This document shows, in pieces, positions 33,759-41,406 of a stretch of DNA of 64,000 bases (the stretch's first letter is position 1; every line of letters begins with the position of its first letter). The translations under genes were made by a program, and so were the position numbers. Source of the DNA: Gammaproteobacteria bacterium (GTDB taxonomy: Bacteria > Pseudomonadota > Gammaproteobacteria > Thiohalomonadales > Thiohalomonadaceae); NCBI GenBank assembly GCA_026196575.1, contig JAPHSX010000013.1, forward strand, positions 1-64,000, in the 5' to 3' direction. Under the pieces are notes generated by a model. The model was not told the DNA's origin. It did no database searches and worked only from the letters and a program-made list of their open reading frames with translations.

Positions 33759-34193
33759 TTAACCGGCCATATCCTTCAGTTTCTTCAGTGGCAGGACTTT
33801 AACCACGGTGTGGGCCGGCTTGGCCTTGAACATCGTCTCTTCCTTGGTGAAGGGGTTGATGCCCTTGCGCGCCTTTTGTGCCGGCTTGCGGATGGTTTTG
33901 ACCTTCATCAGGCCGGGAATGGTGCAAAAACCCACGGCGCCCTTCTTGACGTGGGCCTCGATGACGTTGCCCAGCGTGTCGAGCACGGCGGCGACATCCT
34001 TCTTGTTCACACCCGACTGCTCGGCGATGGTCGCCAGCATGGCGGTCTTGGTCATCGCCTCCTTGACGGCGGTGAGTTTCTTCGGTGCGGCGGCCTTCGG
34101 CGCGGCGGTCTTTTTGGCGGGTGCGGTTTTTGTGGCGGCGGCTACCTTCTTGGCGGGTGCTTTTTTAGCGGCTGCTTTCTTTTTTGCGACCAT
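33759..34193 (-). CDS. HU-family DNA-binding protein with a lysine/alanine-rich N-terminal tail
   Basis: The 144-residue protein has an N-terminal tail of about 42 residues made of KKAAAKKAPAKK-type repeats, then an HU/IHF domain (about 46-144: TKTAMLATIAEQSGVNKKDV, VLDTLGNVIEAHVKKG, INPFTKEETMFKAKPAHTV). The tail resembles eukaryotic histone H1 C-termini and the AlgP/H1-like proteins of bacteria. It likely packs DNA or bridges strands. AGGAG precedes the ATG at 34193; the longer open frame to 34286 lacks support. Confidence 0.85.
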   Translation of the reverse strand: MVAKKKAAAKKAPAKKVAAATKTAPAKKTAAPKAAAPKKLTAVKEAMTKTAMLATIAEQSGVNKKDVAAVLDTLGNVIEAHVKKGAVGFCTIPGLMKVKTIRKPAQKARKGINPFTKEETMFKAKPAHTVVKVLPLKKLKDMAG

Positions 34194-34484
34194 CGTAATT
34201 CTCCTGAACGTTTGAACGTTGTAACGGGTGGGTGATAACAGCTCGATATCGTCACAAATTCTGTATCGCTCCCGGATAAAACACAAGAAAAAACGGTGGA
34301 AAACTGCGGTTTTTCTCTGCTTTATTTACATTTTTGGCCAAATCGTGCCGATATCCGCCGGTGAGTATGCGTGAGCAAAGTCGCATCGCCTGGCGACGTC
34401 CACGGCTTTTCTGTCGCCAGCGCAAAGGTGATAGCATATTCGCACTGGAATACCGCTCAATTTTTAGTGTTCTTGGAGGGCGTC

Positions 34485-34892
34485 ATGGTTGAAGAGTTGT
34501 TGCTTGCCGCTGGCCGTCAGGGGCTGCATGAGATCACCCGCGAGGTGGCGGCACTGGTGCGCGAGGCGGGACTGGAGACGGGGCTCTGCACCCTCTTTCT
34601 GCAGCACACCTCGGCCAGTTTGCTGGTTCAGGAGAACGCCGATCCGGCCGCGCGGCGTGATCTGGAGCAGTGGCTCAACCGGCTGGTGCCAGAGCATGAC
34701 CCGCTCTTTACCCACATCCAGGAGGGGCCGGACGACATGCCATCCCACATCAAGAGCACCCTCACCGCCACCTCGCTCTCCATCCCCATCCTGCACGGGC
34801 GCCTTGCCCTTGGCACCTGGCAGGGGATCTTCCTGTGGGAGCATCGCCAGGGTGCCGGCCCGCGTCGTCTCATTGTCCATCTGGGCGAGTAA
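34485..34892 (+). CDS. YjbQ/UPF0047 family protein
   Basis: The 135-residue protein shows the YjbQ hallmarks GLCTLFLQHTSASLLVQENADP, DMPSHIKSTLTATSLSIPI, LALGTWQGIFLWEHR. The family includes proteins with thiamine phosphate synthase activity found in genetic tests, but the normal role is unsettled. Start at 34485 fits the family length and has TTGGAGGG upstream; the frame opens further upstream without support. The next gene begins 6 bases after its stop. Confidence 0.9.
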   Translation: MVEELLLAAGRQGLHEITREVAALVREAGLETGLCTLFLQHTSASLLVQENADPAARRDLEQWLNRLVPEHDPLFTHIQEGPDDMPSHIKSTLTATSLSIPILHGRLALGTWQGIFLWEHRQGAGPRRLIVHLGE

Positions 34893-34898
34893 GCGTCG

Positions 34899-35813
34899 AT
34901 GTATGGGGTGATCCTGCAGACCGCCGGCCTCATCCTCTGCGGCGTGCTGTGGCGCCTCTTCACCCCGCAGGGGCTGGAGGCCGATGTGCTGCGCCGCAGC
35001 CTCACTACCCTGGTCTATGTGCTGTTGCTGCCGGCGCTGGTGCTGGTGGTGTTGTGGCGCGCACCGCTCAGTCTCGATGCGGTGCGGGTGGCGGTGCTGG
35101 CGGCGCTTGGGGTGGGTGTGGGTCTGGGGGCGGCGTGGCTCTGGTTTCTGCGCCGCCGGCCGGCGGGGCCGGCGCTGGGCGCCCTGCTGCTGGCGGCCGC
35201 CTTTCCCAATGCCACCTACATGGGGCTGCCGGTGCTGGAGGCGACACTGGGAAGCTGGGCGCGCAGCGTCGCGGTGCAGTATGACCTCTTCGCCTGCACC
35301 CCGCTGCTGCTCAGTGTGGGGGTAACGCTGGCCTACCATTTTGGCGAGGGGGCGGAGAAGGTGCATCCGCTGCGCAATCTGTTGCAGGTGCCGCCGCTGT
35401 GGGCGGCGCTTGTTGGTGTCGCGCTCAATCTTGCGGGGGTGCCGCTGCCCAACGTGCTGGGTGGCATGCTCGACCTGCTGGCGGCGGGGGTGGTGCCGCT
35501 GATGCTCTTCTCGCTGGGACTTGGGTTGAGCTGGAGTGCAGGCTGGGGCGCGCGCCTCCACCTGGTATTACCGGTGGTGGTGATTCAGCTGCTGCTGACG
35601 CCGCTTCTCATCTGGGGGGCGAGCGACCTGGTTGGACTTGGTGGTGGGCTGCGTACCGCCGTGGTGCTGGAGGCGGCGATGCCCAGCATGGTGCTGGGCA
35701 TTGTGCTCTGCGATCGCTACCGCCTCGACAGCCCCCTCTACGCGATGGCGGTCACCCTCAGTACCGCCCTTAGCATCATCACCCTGCCGATCTGGTTTGG
35801 TTTGCTGGGGTAG
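34899..35813 (+). CDS. AEC-family transporter (auxin efflux carrier type)
   Basis: The 304-residue protein has about ten hydrophobic segments in two five-helix halves, with FPNATYMGLPVLEAT in the first half and MPSMVLGIVLCDRYRLD in the second, as in the AEC/BASS fold. Members move organic anions such as malate or malonate; the substrate here is unknown. It follows yjbQ by 6 bases and is probably cotranscribed. The long low-complexity Leu/Val/Gly composition is usual for this family. Confidence 0.87.
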   Translation: MYGVILQTAGLILCGVLWRLFTPQGLEADVLRRSLTTLVYVLLLPALVLVVLWRAPLSLDAVRVAVLAALGVGVGLGAAWLWFLRRRPAGPALGALLLAAAFPNATYMGLPVLEATLGSWARSVAVQYDLFACTPLLLSVGVTLAYHFGEGAEKVHPLRNLLQVPPLWAALVGVALNLAGVPLPNVLGGMLDLLAAGVVPLMLFSLGLGLSWSAGWGARLHLVLPVVVIQLLLTPLLIWGASDLVGLGGGLRTAVVLEAAMPSMVLGIVLCDRYRLDSPLYAMAVTLSTALSIITLPIWFGLLG

Positions 35814-35912
35814 CCTGAAGCTGGAGTAATTTCGATAAAAATCCGGTAACTATATGTTTTTTTAAAGAATATGATAGGATATCAGGCAAATAACAGAGTC
35901 AAGTGATAACTC

Positions 35913-36500
35913 ATGCGAAATGGATGGCTAAAAACACTCCTCTTGTTGCTGCTTTGCCAGGGAGCGCACGCGGCGCAAACCCTCTATGTGCATGATCAGT
36001 TGCGCCTTGGCGTGCGCCCCTCCCCCGACTCTGCCGGAAGCTCCATCGCCGTGGTCACCACCGGTGATGCCCTGACCGTACTGGGTGAGCAGGAGAGTTT
36101 TGTGCGCATTCGCACCGAACGTGGCGTCGAGGGGTGGGTCAGTCGCAGTTACCTGAGTGACGAGCCGCCCGCGCGCAGCCAGTTGGAGCAGTTGCAACAG
36201 ACGCACCAGGCACTGCAGCAGGCGCACGAGGAGTTGCAGCAACAGCTGACGCAGGGCCAGCAGCAGGCCGGGGAGCAGGCGGTACGGCAGACGCAAGAGA
36301 TCGAGCTGTTGCAGCGCGACCAGGCGCTGCTGCAGCAACAGCTGGCCCGTTACACCCGTATCAACCCCGGCCTGTATGAAAAATATCGCTGGCCCGCGCT
36401 GCTGTTTCTGCTGCTCGCCTGCTTTATTGCCGGCTTTATTGCCGGTATGCGCAACAAGGCGCGGCAGGTGGCTGAACGTATCGGTGGATTGGAGATATAG
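35913..36500 (+). CDS. TIGR04211-like SH3 and coiled-coil membrane protein
   Basis: The 195-residue protein has a signal peptide (1-20), a bacterial SH3 domain (about 25-88: LYVHDQLRLGVRPSPDSAGS, GVEGWVSRSYL), a Gln-rich coiled coil (about 92-145) and one C-terminal transmembrane helix (about 157-175, ALLFLLLACFIAGFIAGMR). This order matches a family of gammaproteobacterial SH3 proteins (TIGR04211) of unknown function, probably facing the periplasm. The gene is monocistronic. Confidence 0.87.
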   Translation: MRNGWLKTLLLLLLCQGAHAAQTLYVHDQLRLGVRPSPDSAGSSIAVVTTGDALTVLGEQESFVRIRTERGVEGWVSRSYLSDEPPARSQLEQLQQTHQALQQAHEELQQQLTQGQQQAGEQAVRQTQEIELLQRDQALLQQQLARYTRINPGLYEKYRWPALLFLLLACFIAGFIAGMRNKARQVAERIGGLEI

Positions 36501-36501
36501 C

Positions 36502-37158
36502 CTACCCGCCGAACCGTTTGGCGCCGTAACCGCCGCTGGCACTGATGTGCGCACGATAGAGTTGCGGCAGCTCCGCCACCACCGAGTTTTTGACCGAGGG
36601 TCGCGCCAGCAGTTTCTTTGACCACGCCTGCATCTTCTCCAGCCCCTCCAGCAGCCCCATCGGCTGCCACTGCTCCAGCAGCGCCAGACGCATGAAGAGC
36701 GGGGCGTAGGCGGCATCCACCAGCGCAAACGCCTCACCATTGAAAAACGGCCCCCTCAGCTGCGCGTCCACCAGTTTCAGCTTGTCGCGCAGCTCCTGTT
36801 CGGCGCCCTCGCAGGCCGTCTGTTCCTGGGCCATCACCATATTGAACTGGGCCATCAGCAGCGCCGAGGCGAACTCGATCCAGGCGCGGTTGTGCGCCTT
36901 GCGCAGCGGGTCTAGTGGATGCAGCGAGGGCGGATAGACCTCATCCAGGTACTCCATGATCACCGCCGACTCGAACACCACCTCATCCCCCACCCTGAGC
37001 AGCGGCACCTTGCCCAGCGGCGAGATCGCCTTGAACCACTCCGGCGGCTCTTTGAGGTTGATGTAGGTGATGTCGTAGTCGACCCCCTTCTCCTGCAGCA
37101 CGATCACCGAGCGCTGTACAAAGGGGCAGATCCTGAAGCTGACGAGTTGCGGTTTCAT
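36502..37158 (-). CDS. glutathione S-transferase, omega-like
   Basis: The 218-residue protein has an N-terminal thioredoxin-like domain with FRICPFVQRS (Cys near residue 11), SPLGKVPLL and FESAVIMEYLDEVYPP, and a C-terminal helical domain. A cysteine at the active site, as in CPFVQR, marks omega and related thiol-transferase classes rather than Ser/Tyr classes. Reduction of glutathionyl or dehydroascorbate-type substrates is the likely role. The start at 37158 with AGGAG upstream is preferred over the longer frame. Confidence 0.87.
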   Translation of the reverse strand: MKPQLVSFRICPFVQRSVIVLQEKGVDYDITYINLKEPPEWFKAISPLGKVPLLRVGDEVVFESAVIMEYLDEVYPPSLHPLDPLRKAHNRAWIEFASALLMAQFNMVMAQEQTACEGAEQELRDKLKLVDAQLRGPFFNGEAFALVDAAYAPLFMRLALLEQWQPMGLLEGLEKMQAWSKKLLARPSVKNSVVAELPQLYRAHISASGGYGAKRFGG

Positions 37159-37264
37159 GGCGGGCTCCTGCAAAGTGGCTGGCCCCCACTATAGAAAGCG
37201 GGTCGGCGAAAGGCAACTTCGGGGTGGGGTGGGTGAATGGTGTGGGGTGTAGCGGGAGGGGGTT

Positions 37265-37287
37265 CCCCCACCCGTTGCGGGTGGGGG
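37265..37287. terminator. GC-rich hairpin after the cytochrome-porin gene
   Basis: A perfect 10-bp stem (CCCCCACCCG / CGGGTGGGGG) with a TTG loop lies 14 bases past the stop of the cytochrome-porin gene. No T run follows on the minus strand, so it may protect the mRNA end as much as terminate. Confidence 0.5.
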
Positions 37288-37300
37288 AGGCCGGTTGGCC

Positions 37301-38566
37301 TTAGAAGGCCCAGAGTGCCTGCAGCAGGGTTTCGCTGTAGTCGTCACCGGTATCGACATCGATACTGGATTGCTCCAGCGAGAAGCGGACGTTGTCGGCG
37401 TAGTTGTAGTTCACGCCGAGGCTGGTGGTGGTGTAGTCATTGGCGCTGGCGTTGTTGTCGCTGACGTTCATCTGGCCAAGACGGATACCCCACGCGGCGG
37501 TGGGCATGATCTGCATCTCCAGCGAGGTGGCTGTCAGATCCGAGTTCACCATGGTCATGGTATCAGCCTCGTTTTTGATCTTGAATTCGTAGCCACCGAC
37601 GTTGGTGAGTAGGATCTGGGTGTTCATACCGGCGATCGCACCCTGCAGCTGCAGGTCGAAACCGTTGCTGGTCACCTCGTGATTATTTACGTTGCCATAC
37701 CAAGGCGCGGCGCTGAAGGGTACCGTAATGTTCTCGAACATCTTGGAGGTGGTGCCGGTAGTGGTGCCACTGATGCCAAAGGCGCCCACCGAGAGGTTCC
37801 AGCCCGCCATTTCCGGGGCATCGTAGGTGACGCGGTAGAGGGAGCCACTGCTGCCGTCGGTGTCCAGCCCTTTGTTGCCGTAAATGGTGTTATAGCCGAG
37901 GGTTTGCATCCCCAGCGCCACCTTCAGGCCGCTGCCGCCGTAAAAGGCGACCAGACCGGAGGAGGGACCCTTGCCCAGACCCATGCCCACTGCCTGGGCG
38001 GCATTGGTGCGGGGACTGTTGTCGAACATCGCCAGCTCCTTGTGCAGACCGGTGTTGTGGCTCTCCACCGCGATAAAGGCGCCGTGCCCCTGGGTGCCGT
38101 AGAGGGAGGCACCGATATGGCCCGCGCCGATGGGCTTGGAGTAGGTGCCCTGGAAGTGGATGAGGCCGTCGTAGTTCCAGAGGGTGTTGACCCCCATGTT
38201 CTCGGCCGCCTTGCCGCTGATCATGATGGCGCTGCCGGCGGGGACGGAGTAGGTGTCGCGGGCGCCGGTTTGGTCGGTGCTCAGGTTGTTGGCCTTGATG
38301 CCGATACCGGCATTGACTGCCAGCGGTACCGAGGTGCCGAGGTCACCGCCGGTGATCATCGACTTGTTGCCGGCGGTCATGGTGTAGCCGGAGAGTTTGA
38401 ATTGACGGCCGAAGGCGTTAAGCATCGGCAGGCTCTGGTTGTGGCAGGCGAAGCAGTTCATCTCCATCTGGCGGGCGAAGGCCGGGGTGGCCTGTGCCTC
38501 GAACGCGACCGCAGTGAGGCCGACGATGGCCGCCAGCGGGGCGAGCAGTTTTTTGGTTGGTAACAT
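37301..38566 (-). CDS. monoheme c-type cytochrome fused to an outer-membrane beta-barrel, Cyc2-like
   Basis: The 421-residue protein has a signal peptide (1-26), then TPAFARQMEMNCFACHNQ with one heme site (Cys38, Cys41, His42) and LNAFGRQFKLSGYTM, followed by about 350 residues of alternating strands ending LLQALWAF, with a terminal Phe as in outer-membrane barrels. A single N-terminal CxxCH fused to a porin with an FGRxFKLxGY segment is the design of Cyc2, the outer-membrane iron oxidase, and of related uncharacterised fusions. It would carry electrons through the outer membrane from an external donor. No other electron-transfer gene lies near it, so the donor is open. The start has AAGGAGA upstream. 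Confidence 0.72.
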   Translation of the reverse strand: MLPTKKLLAPLAAIVGLTAVAFEAQATPAFARQMEMNCFACHNQSLPMLNAFGRQFKLSGYTMTAGNKSMITGGDLGTSVPLAVNAGIGIKANNLSTDQTGARDTYSVPAGSAIMISGKAAENMGVNTLWNYDGLIHFQGTYSKPIGAGHIGASLYGTQGHGAFIAVESHNTGLHKELAMFDNSPRTNAAQAVGMGLGKGPSSGLVAFYGGSGLKVALGMQTLGYNTIYGNKGLDTDGSSGSLYRVTYDAPEMAGWNLSVGAFGISGTTTGTTSKMFENITVPFSAAPWYGNVNNHEVTSNGFDLQLQGAIAGMNTQILLTNVGGYEFKIKNEADTMTMVNSDLTATSLEMQIMPTAAWGIRLGQMNVSDNNASANDYTTTSLGVNYNYADNVRFSLEQSSIDVDTGDDYSETLLQALWAF

Positions 38567-38598
38567 TGGATACGTCTCCTTGATAGCTATTATTGGTG

Positions 38599-38626
38599 TT
38601 TATAGTTTTTTACTGGATCCAGTAAA
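38599..38626 (-). promoter_or_regulatory. promoter of the cytochrome-porin gene with an 18-bp perfect palindrome
   Basis: On the minus strand TTTACT (38626-38621) and TATAAA (38604-38599) form a -35/-10 pair with a 16-base spacer. The -35 and half the spacer are an exact palindrome TTTACTGGA/TCCAGTAAA (38609-38626). Such a site over the -35 suits repression by a dimeric regulator. The regulator is not recognised from the sequence. Confidence 0.6.
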
Positions 38627-38793
38627 CCTCCGGTGTCGTGGCGTTGCACCATGACGGTAGAGGTGGCCCTACTGTAAGGGATTACCCTATGAAAATAAAT
38701 AGCGTTCTTTGCCTCTCTGGTAAGGGGCGATAAAACCGTGGGAGCGCCTCTGGCGCGATGGGTTGGTGGTATCCGTCACCCTTTATCGCGGCA

Positions 38794-38866
38794 GAGCCGC
38801 TCCTACGAAGTTATTGCGGCCGAGCCGCTCCTACGAAGTTATTGCGGCCGAGCCGTTCCAACGAGG
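38794..38866. repeat. 28-bp tandem repeat with REP-like ends
   Basis: Two exact 28-bp units beginning GAGCCGCTCCTACGAAG stand at 38794-38821 and 38822-38849, then a partial third with two changes. Upstream, GTGGGAGCGCCTCTGGCGCGAT (from 38739) complements the AGCCGCTCC end, giving a large inverted structure of the REP type. Confidence 0.8.
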
Positions 38867-38956
38867 GGGTGCCGTGTGGGAATGACCCAGTTGGAATATC
38901 TGGGGTTGACGGGGGAAGGCTGATAAAATCGCCGCTTTTCCGCCGGACAGAGAGCT

Positions 38957-40288
38957 ATGTCGCGCACCATTCCCAAGGTAGGTTTTGTCAGTCTTGGTTG
39001 CCCCAAGGCGACCGTCGATGCCGAGCGCATCCTTACCCGCCTGCGTGCCGAGGGCTATGCGATCGCCCCCAGCTACGAGGAGGCCGAGCTGGTGATCGTC
39101 AACACCTGCGGCTTTATCGATGCCGCGGTGGAGGAGTCGCTGGAGACCATCGGCGAGGCGCTGGCGGAGAACGGTCGGGTGATCGTCACCGGTTGTCTCG
39201 GTGCCAAGGAGGGGGTGATTAAGAGCGCCCACCCGCAGGTGCTGGCGGTGACCGGTCCCGATTCCCTGGAGCAGACGATGGCGGCAATCCACCAGCAGCT
39301 GCCGCCGAGCCACGACCCCTTCATGGACCTGGTGCCCGAGGGGGGGATCAAGCTCACCCCGCCGCACTATGCCTACATCAAGATCGCCGAGGGGTGTAAC
39401 CAGGCGTGCAGCTTCTGCATCATCCCCTCGATGCGCGGCAGGCTGGTGAGCCGCCCCATTGGCGAGATCCTCGATGAGGCGGAGAAGCTGGTGAACGACG
39501 GGGTGCAGGAGCTGCTCATCGTCGCCCAGGACACCGCCGCCTATGGGGTTGATGTGAAGTACCGTACCGACTTCTGGGAGGGGCGCCCGCTCAGGACCGA
39601 CATCGAGACCCTGGTGCGTCAGCTGGCCAATCTCGGCGTCTGGCTGCGGCTGCACTACGTCTATCCCTATCCCAGGGTCGACCAGCTGGTGGCGCTGATG
39701 GCCGAGGGGCTGCTGCTCCCCTATCTCGATATCCCGCTGCAGCATGCCAGCCCCAAAATCCTCAAGGCGATGCGTCGCCCCGGCGATGTGGAGGGGGTCC
39801 TCAAGCGTATCGCAGGGTGGCGCGAGCAGATCCCCGAGATCGCCCTGCGCTCCACCTTTATCGTCGGCTTCCCCGGCGAGAGCGAAGAGGATTTCGAGCT
39901 GCTGCTCGACTTCCTGCGTGAGGCGAAACTCGACCGTGCCGGGGCCTTCACCTACTCCCCGGTGGAGGGGGCGGCGGCCAATGAGCTGGCCGAGCCGGTG
40001 CCCGAGGAGGTAAAGCAGCAGCGGCTGGAACGTTTTATGGCGGTGCAGGGGGAGATTAGCGCCGAGAAGTTGCAGCAGCGCATTGGCAACAACTACACGG
40101 TGATTATCGATGAGGTGGTCGACGGCGAGGCGATTGGCCGCAGCTATGCCGAGTCGCCCGAGATTGACGGGGTGGTGGTGATCGAAGGCGGCGAGGGGCT
40201 ACAGCCGGGGGATGTGGTGGATGCCACCATCATCGCGGCGGATGAGCACGACCTCTTCGCGCGGCTGGAGGAGGATGGGGGAGTGTAA
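38957..40288 (+). CDS. rimO: ribosomal protein S12 methylthiotransferase RimO
   Basis: The 443-residue protein has an N-terminal UPF0004 domain with cysteines in [20 protein letters not shown] and [10 protein letters not shown], a radical-SAM core with [15 protein letters not shown], and a C-terminal TRAM domain (about 375-440). RimO adds a methylthio group to Asp88 of ribosomal protein S12. The VDAE ... NTCGF and [10 protein letters not shown] sequence favour RimO over MiaB. It is monocistronic and ends at a strong bidirectional terminator. Confidence 0.95.
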   Translation: MSRTIPKVGFVSLGCPKATVDAERILTRLRAEGYAIAPSYEEAELVIVNTCGFIDAAVEESLETIGEALAENGRVIVTGCLGAKEGVIKSAHPQVLAVTGPDSLEQTMAAIHQQLPPSHDPFMDLVPEGGIKLTPPHYAYIKIAEGCNQACSFCIIPSMRGRLVSRPIGEILDEAEKLVNDGVQELLIVAQDTAAYGVDVKYRTDFWEGRPLRTDIETLVRQLANLGVWLRLHYVYPYPRVDQLVALMAEGLLLPYLDIPLQHASPKILKAMRRPGDVEGVLKRIAGWREQIPEIALRSTFIVGFPGESEEDFELLLDFLREAKLDRAGAFTYSPVEGAAANELAEPVPEEVKQQRLERFMAVQGEISAEKLQQRIGNNYTVIIDEVVDGEAIGRSYAESPEIDGVVVIEGGEGLQPGDVVDATIIAADEHDLFARLEEDGGV

Positions 40289-40308
40289 CGTGGTTTGCCG
40301 GGTGGCAT

Positions 40309-40339
40309 AAAAAAAGGCCCGTCGCGACGGGCCTTTTTT
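40309..40339. terminator. bidirectional terminator between rimO and phosphoribulokinase
   Basis: AAAAAAAGGCCCGTC and GACGGGCCTTTTTT pair around a GC loop, giving A and T runs on both sides. It serves both rimO (plus) and the convergent phosphoribulokinase gene (minus). Confidence 0.93.
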
Positions 40340-40357
40340 GATCCAGCCGCAGGGCGT

Positions 40358-41260
40358 TTAGCTGTTGCGGCTCTTCTCGATCATCTCGTGGATGATGGGG
40401 GCGAGGATCAGCTCCATGGCGAAGCCCATCTTGCCGCCGGGCACCACGATGGTGTTGGGGCGCGACATGAAGGAGTCGCTGATCATGTTGAGCAGGGTAG
40501 GGAAGTCGACGCCAAACTTCTTCGGATCGCGGAAGCGGATGACGATGAAGCTCTCATCCGGGGTGGGGATATCGCGCGAGATGAAGGGGTTGGAGGTGTC
40601 GACCGTGGCCACGCGCTGGAAGTTGATGTCGGTACGCGAGAACTGCGGGGTGATGTGGTTCACGTAGTCGGGCATGCGGCGCAGGATGGTGTCGACGATC
40701 ACATCGGCGCTGTAGCCGCGCTCGGCACCGTCGCGGTGGATCTTCTGAATCCACTCCAGGTTGACGATCGGTACCACGCCGACACCCAGGTCGACATGGG
40801 CGGCGACATTGGCGTCGTCGGTCTTCACCAGTCCGTGCAGTCCCTCATAGAAGAGCACGTCGGTCTGTTCGGTGATCGCCTCCCACGGGGTGAACTGGCC
40901 CGGCTTGTAGGTGTTGCCGTCGTTAATGCGGGCGCTGTGGTGTGCCGACTCCTCATCGCTGTGGATGTAGTAGCGACGCTTGCACTGGCCACTCTCGCCA
41001 TAGGACTTGAAGGTCTCGGCGAGGATGTCGAAGTGGTTGGCCGCGGGGCCGAAGTGGCTGAAGTTGTTGTTGCCCTCCGCCTCGGCCTTGGTCACGGCCT
41101 CCTTGAAGGCGGCACGATCCAGGCTGTGGTAGCTGTCGCCCTCGACGATCAGCGGCTGGATCTTCTCGCGAACGAAGATGTGCTCAAAGGCACGCTTTAC
41201 AGTGGTGGTGCCGGCGCCAGAAGAGCCGGTGACCGCGATAACAGGGTGTTTGATAGACAT
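40358..41260 (-). CDS. prkB: phosphoribulokinase (proteobacterial class I)
   Basis: The 300-residue protein has a P-loop GSSGAGTTTVKRAF (from about residue 12), VEGDSYHSLDR, YFIHSDEESAHH-like YYIHSDEESAHH, GLHGLVKTDDANV and DTILRRMPDYV, all typical of octameric bacterial phosphoribulokinase (about 290 residues). It phosphorylates ribulose-5-phosphate to the Rubisco substrate in the Calvin cycle. Rubisco, cbbR and other cycle genes are not in this window, so the gene is separated from any cbb operon here. The start has GGAG upstream. Confidence 0.95.
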   Translation of the reverse strand: MSIKHPVIAVTGSSGAGTTTVKRAFEHIFVREKIQPLIVEGDSYHSLDRAAFKEAVTKAEAEGNNNFSHFGPAANHFDILAETFKSYGESGQCKRRYYIHSDEESAHHSARINDGNTYKPGQFTPWEAITEQTDVLFYEGLHGLVKTDDANVAAHVDLGVGVVPIVNLEWIQKIHRDGAERGYSADVIVDTILRRMPDYVNHITPQFSRTDINFQRVATVDTSNPFISRDIPTPDESFIVIRFRDPKKFGVDFPTLLNMISDSFMSRPNTIVVPGGKMGFAMELILAPIIHEMIEKSRNS

Positions 41261-41406
41261 GGCCTACTCCGAAAAGGAACTTAAATTCTTTTATTTCAGT
41301 AGCTTAAAAATCTGGACCGGTAATTTTAGCCGAAAATGCGGGGTGAAGTCTCGGAAAATCTGCGTTTAATCCCCACTTCTCGGCTTGTCGGTTGATTTGT
41401 AAAGGA

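Larger units (their letters stand above)
38567..38956. other. intergenic region: promoter, palindrome and repeats
   Basis: This 390-base gap separates the divergent cytochrome-porin and rimO genes. Its left part holds a candidate promoter and 18-bp palindrome for the cytochrome-porin gene; its right part (38738-38866) holds REP-like ends and a 28-bp tandem repeat. No further gene was seen. Confidence 0.7.
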
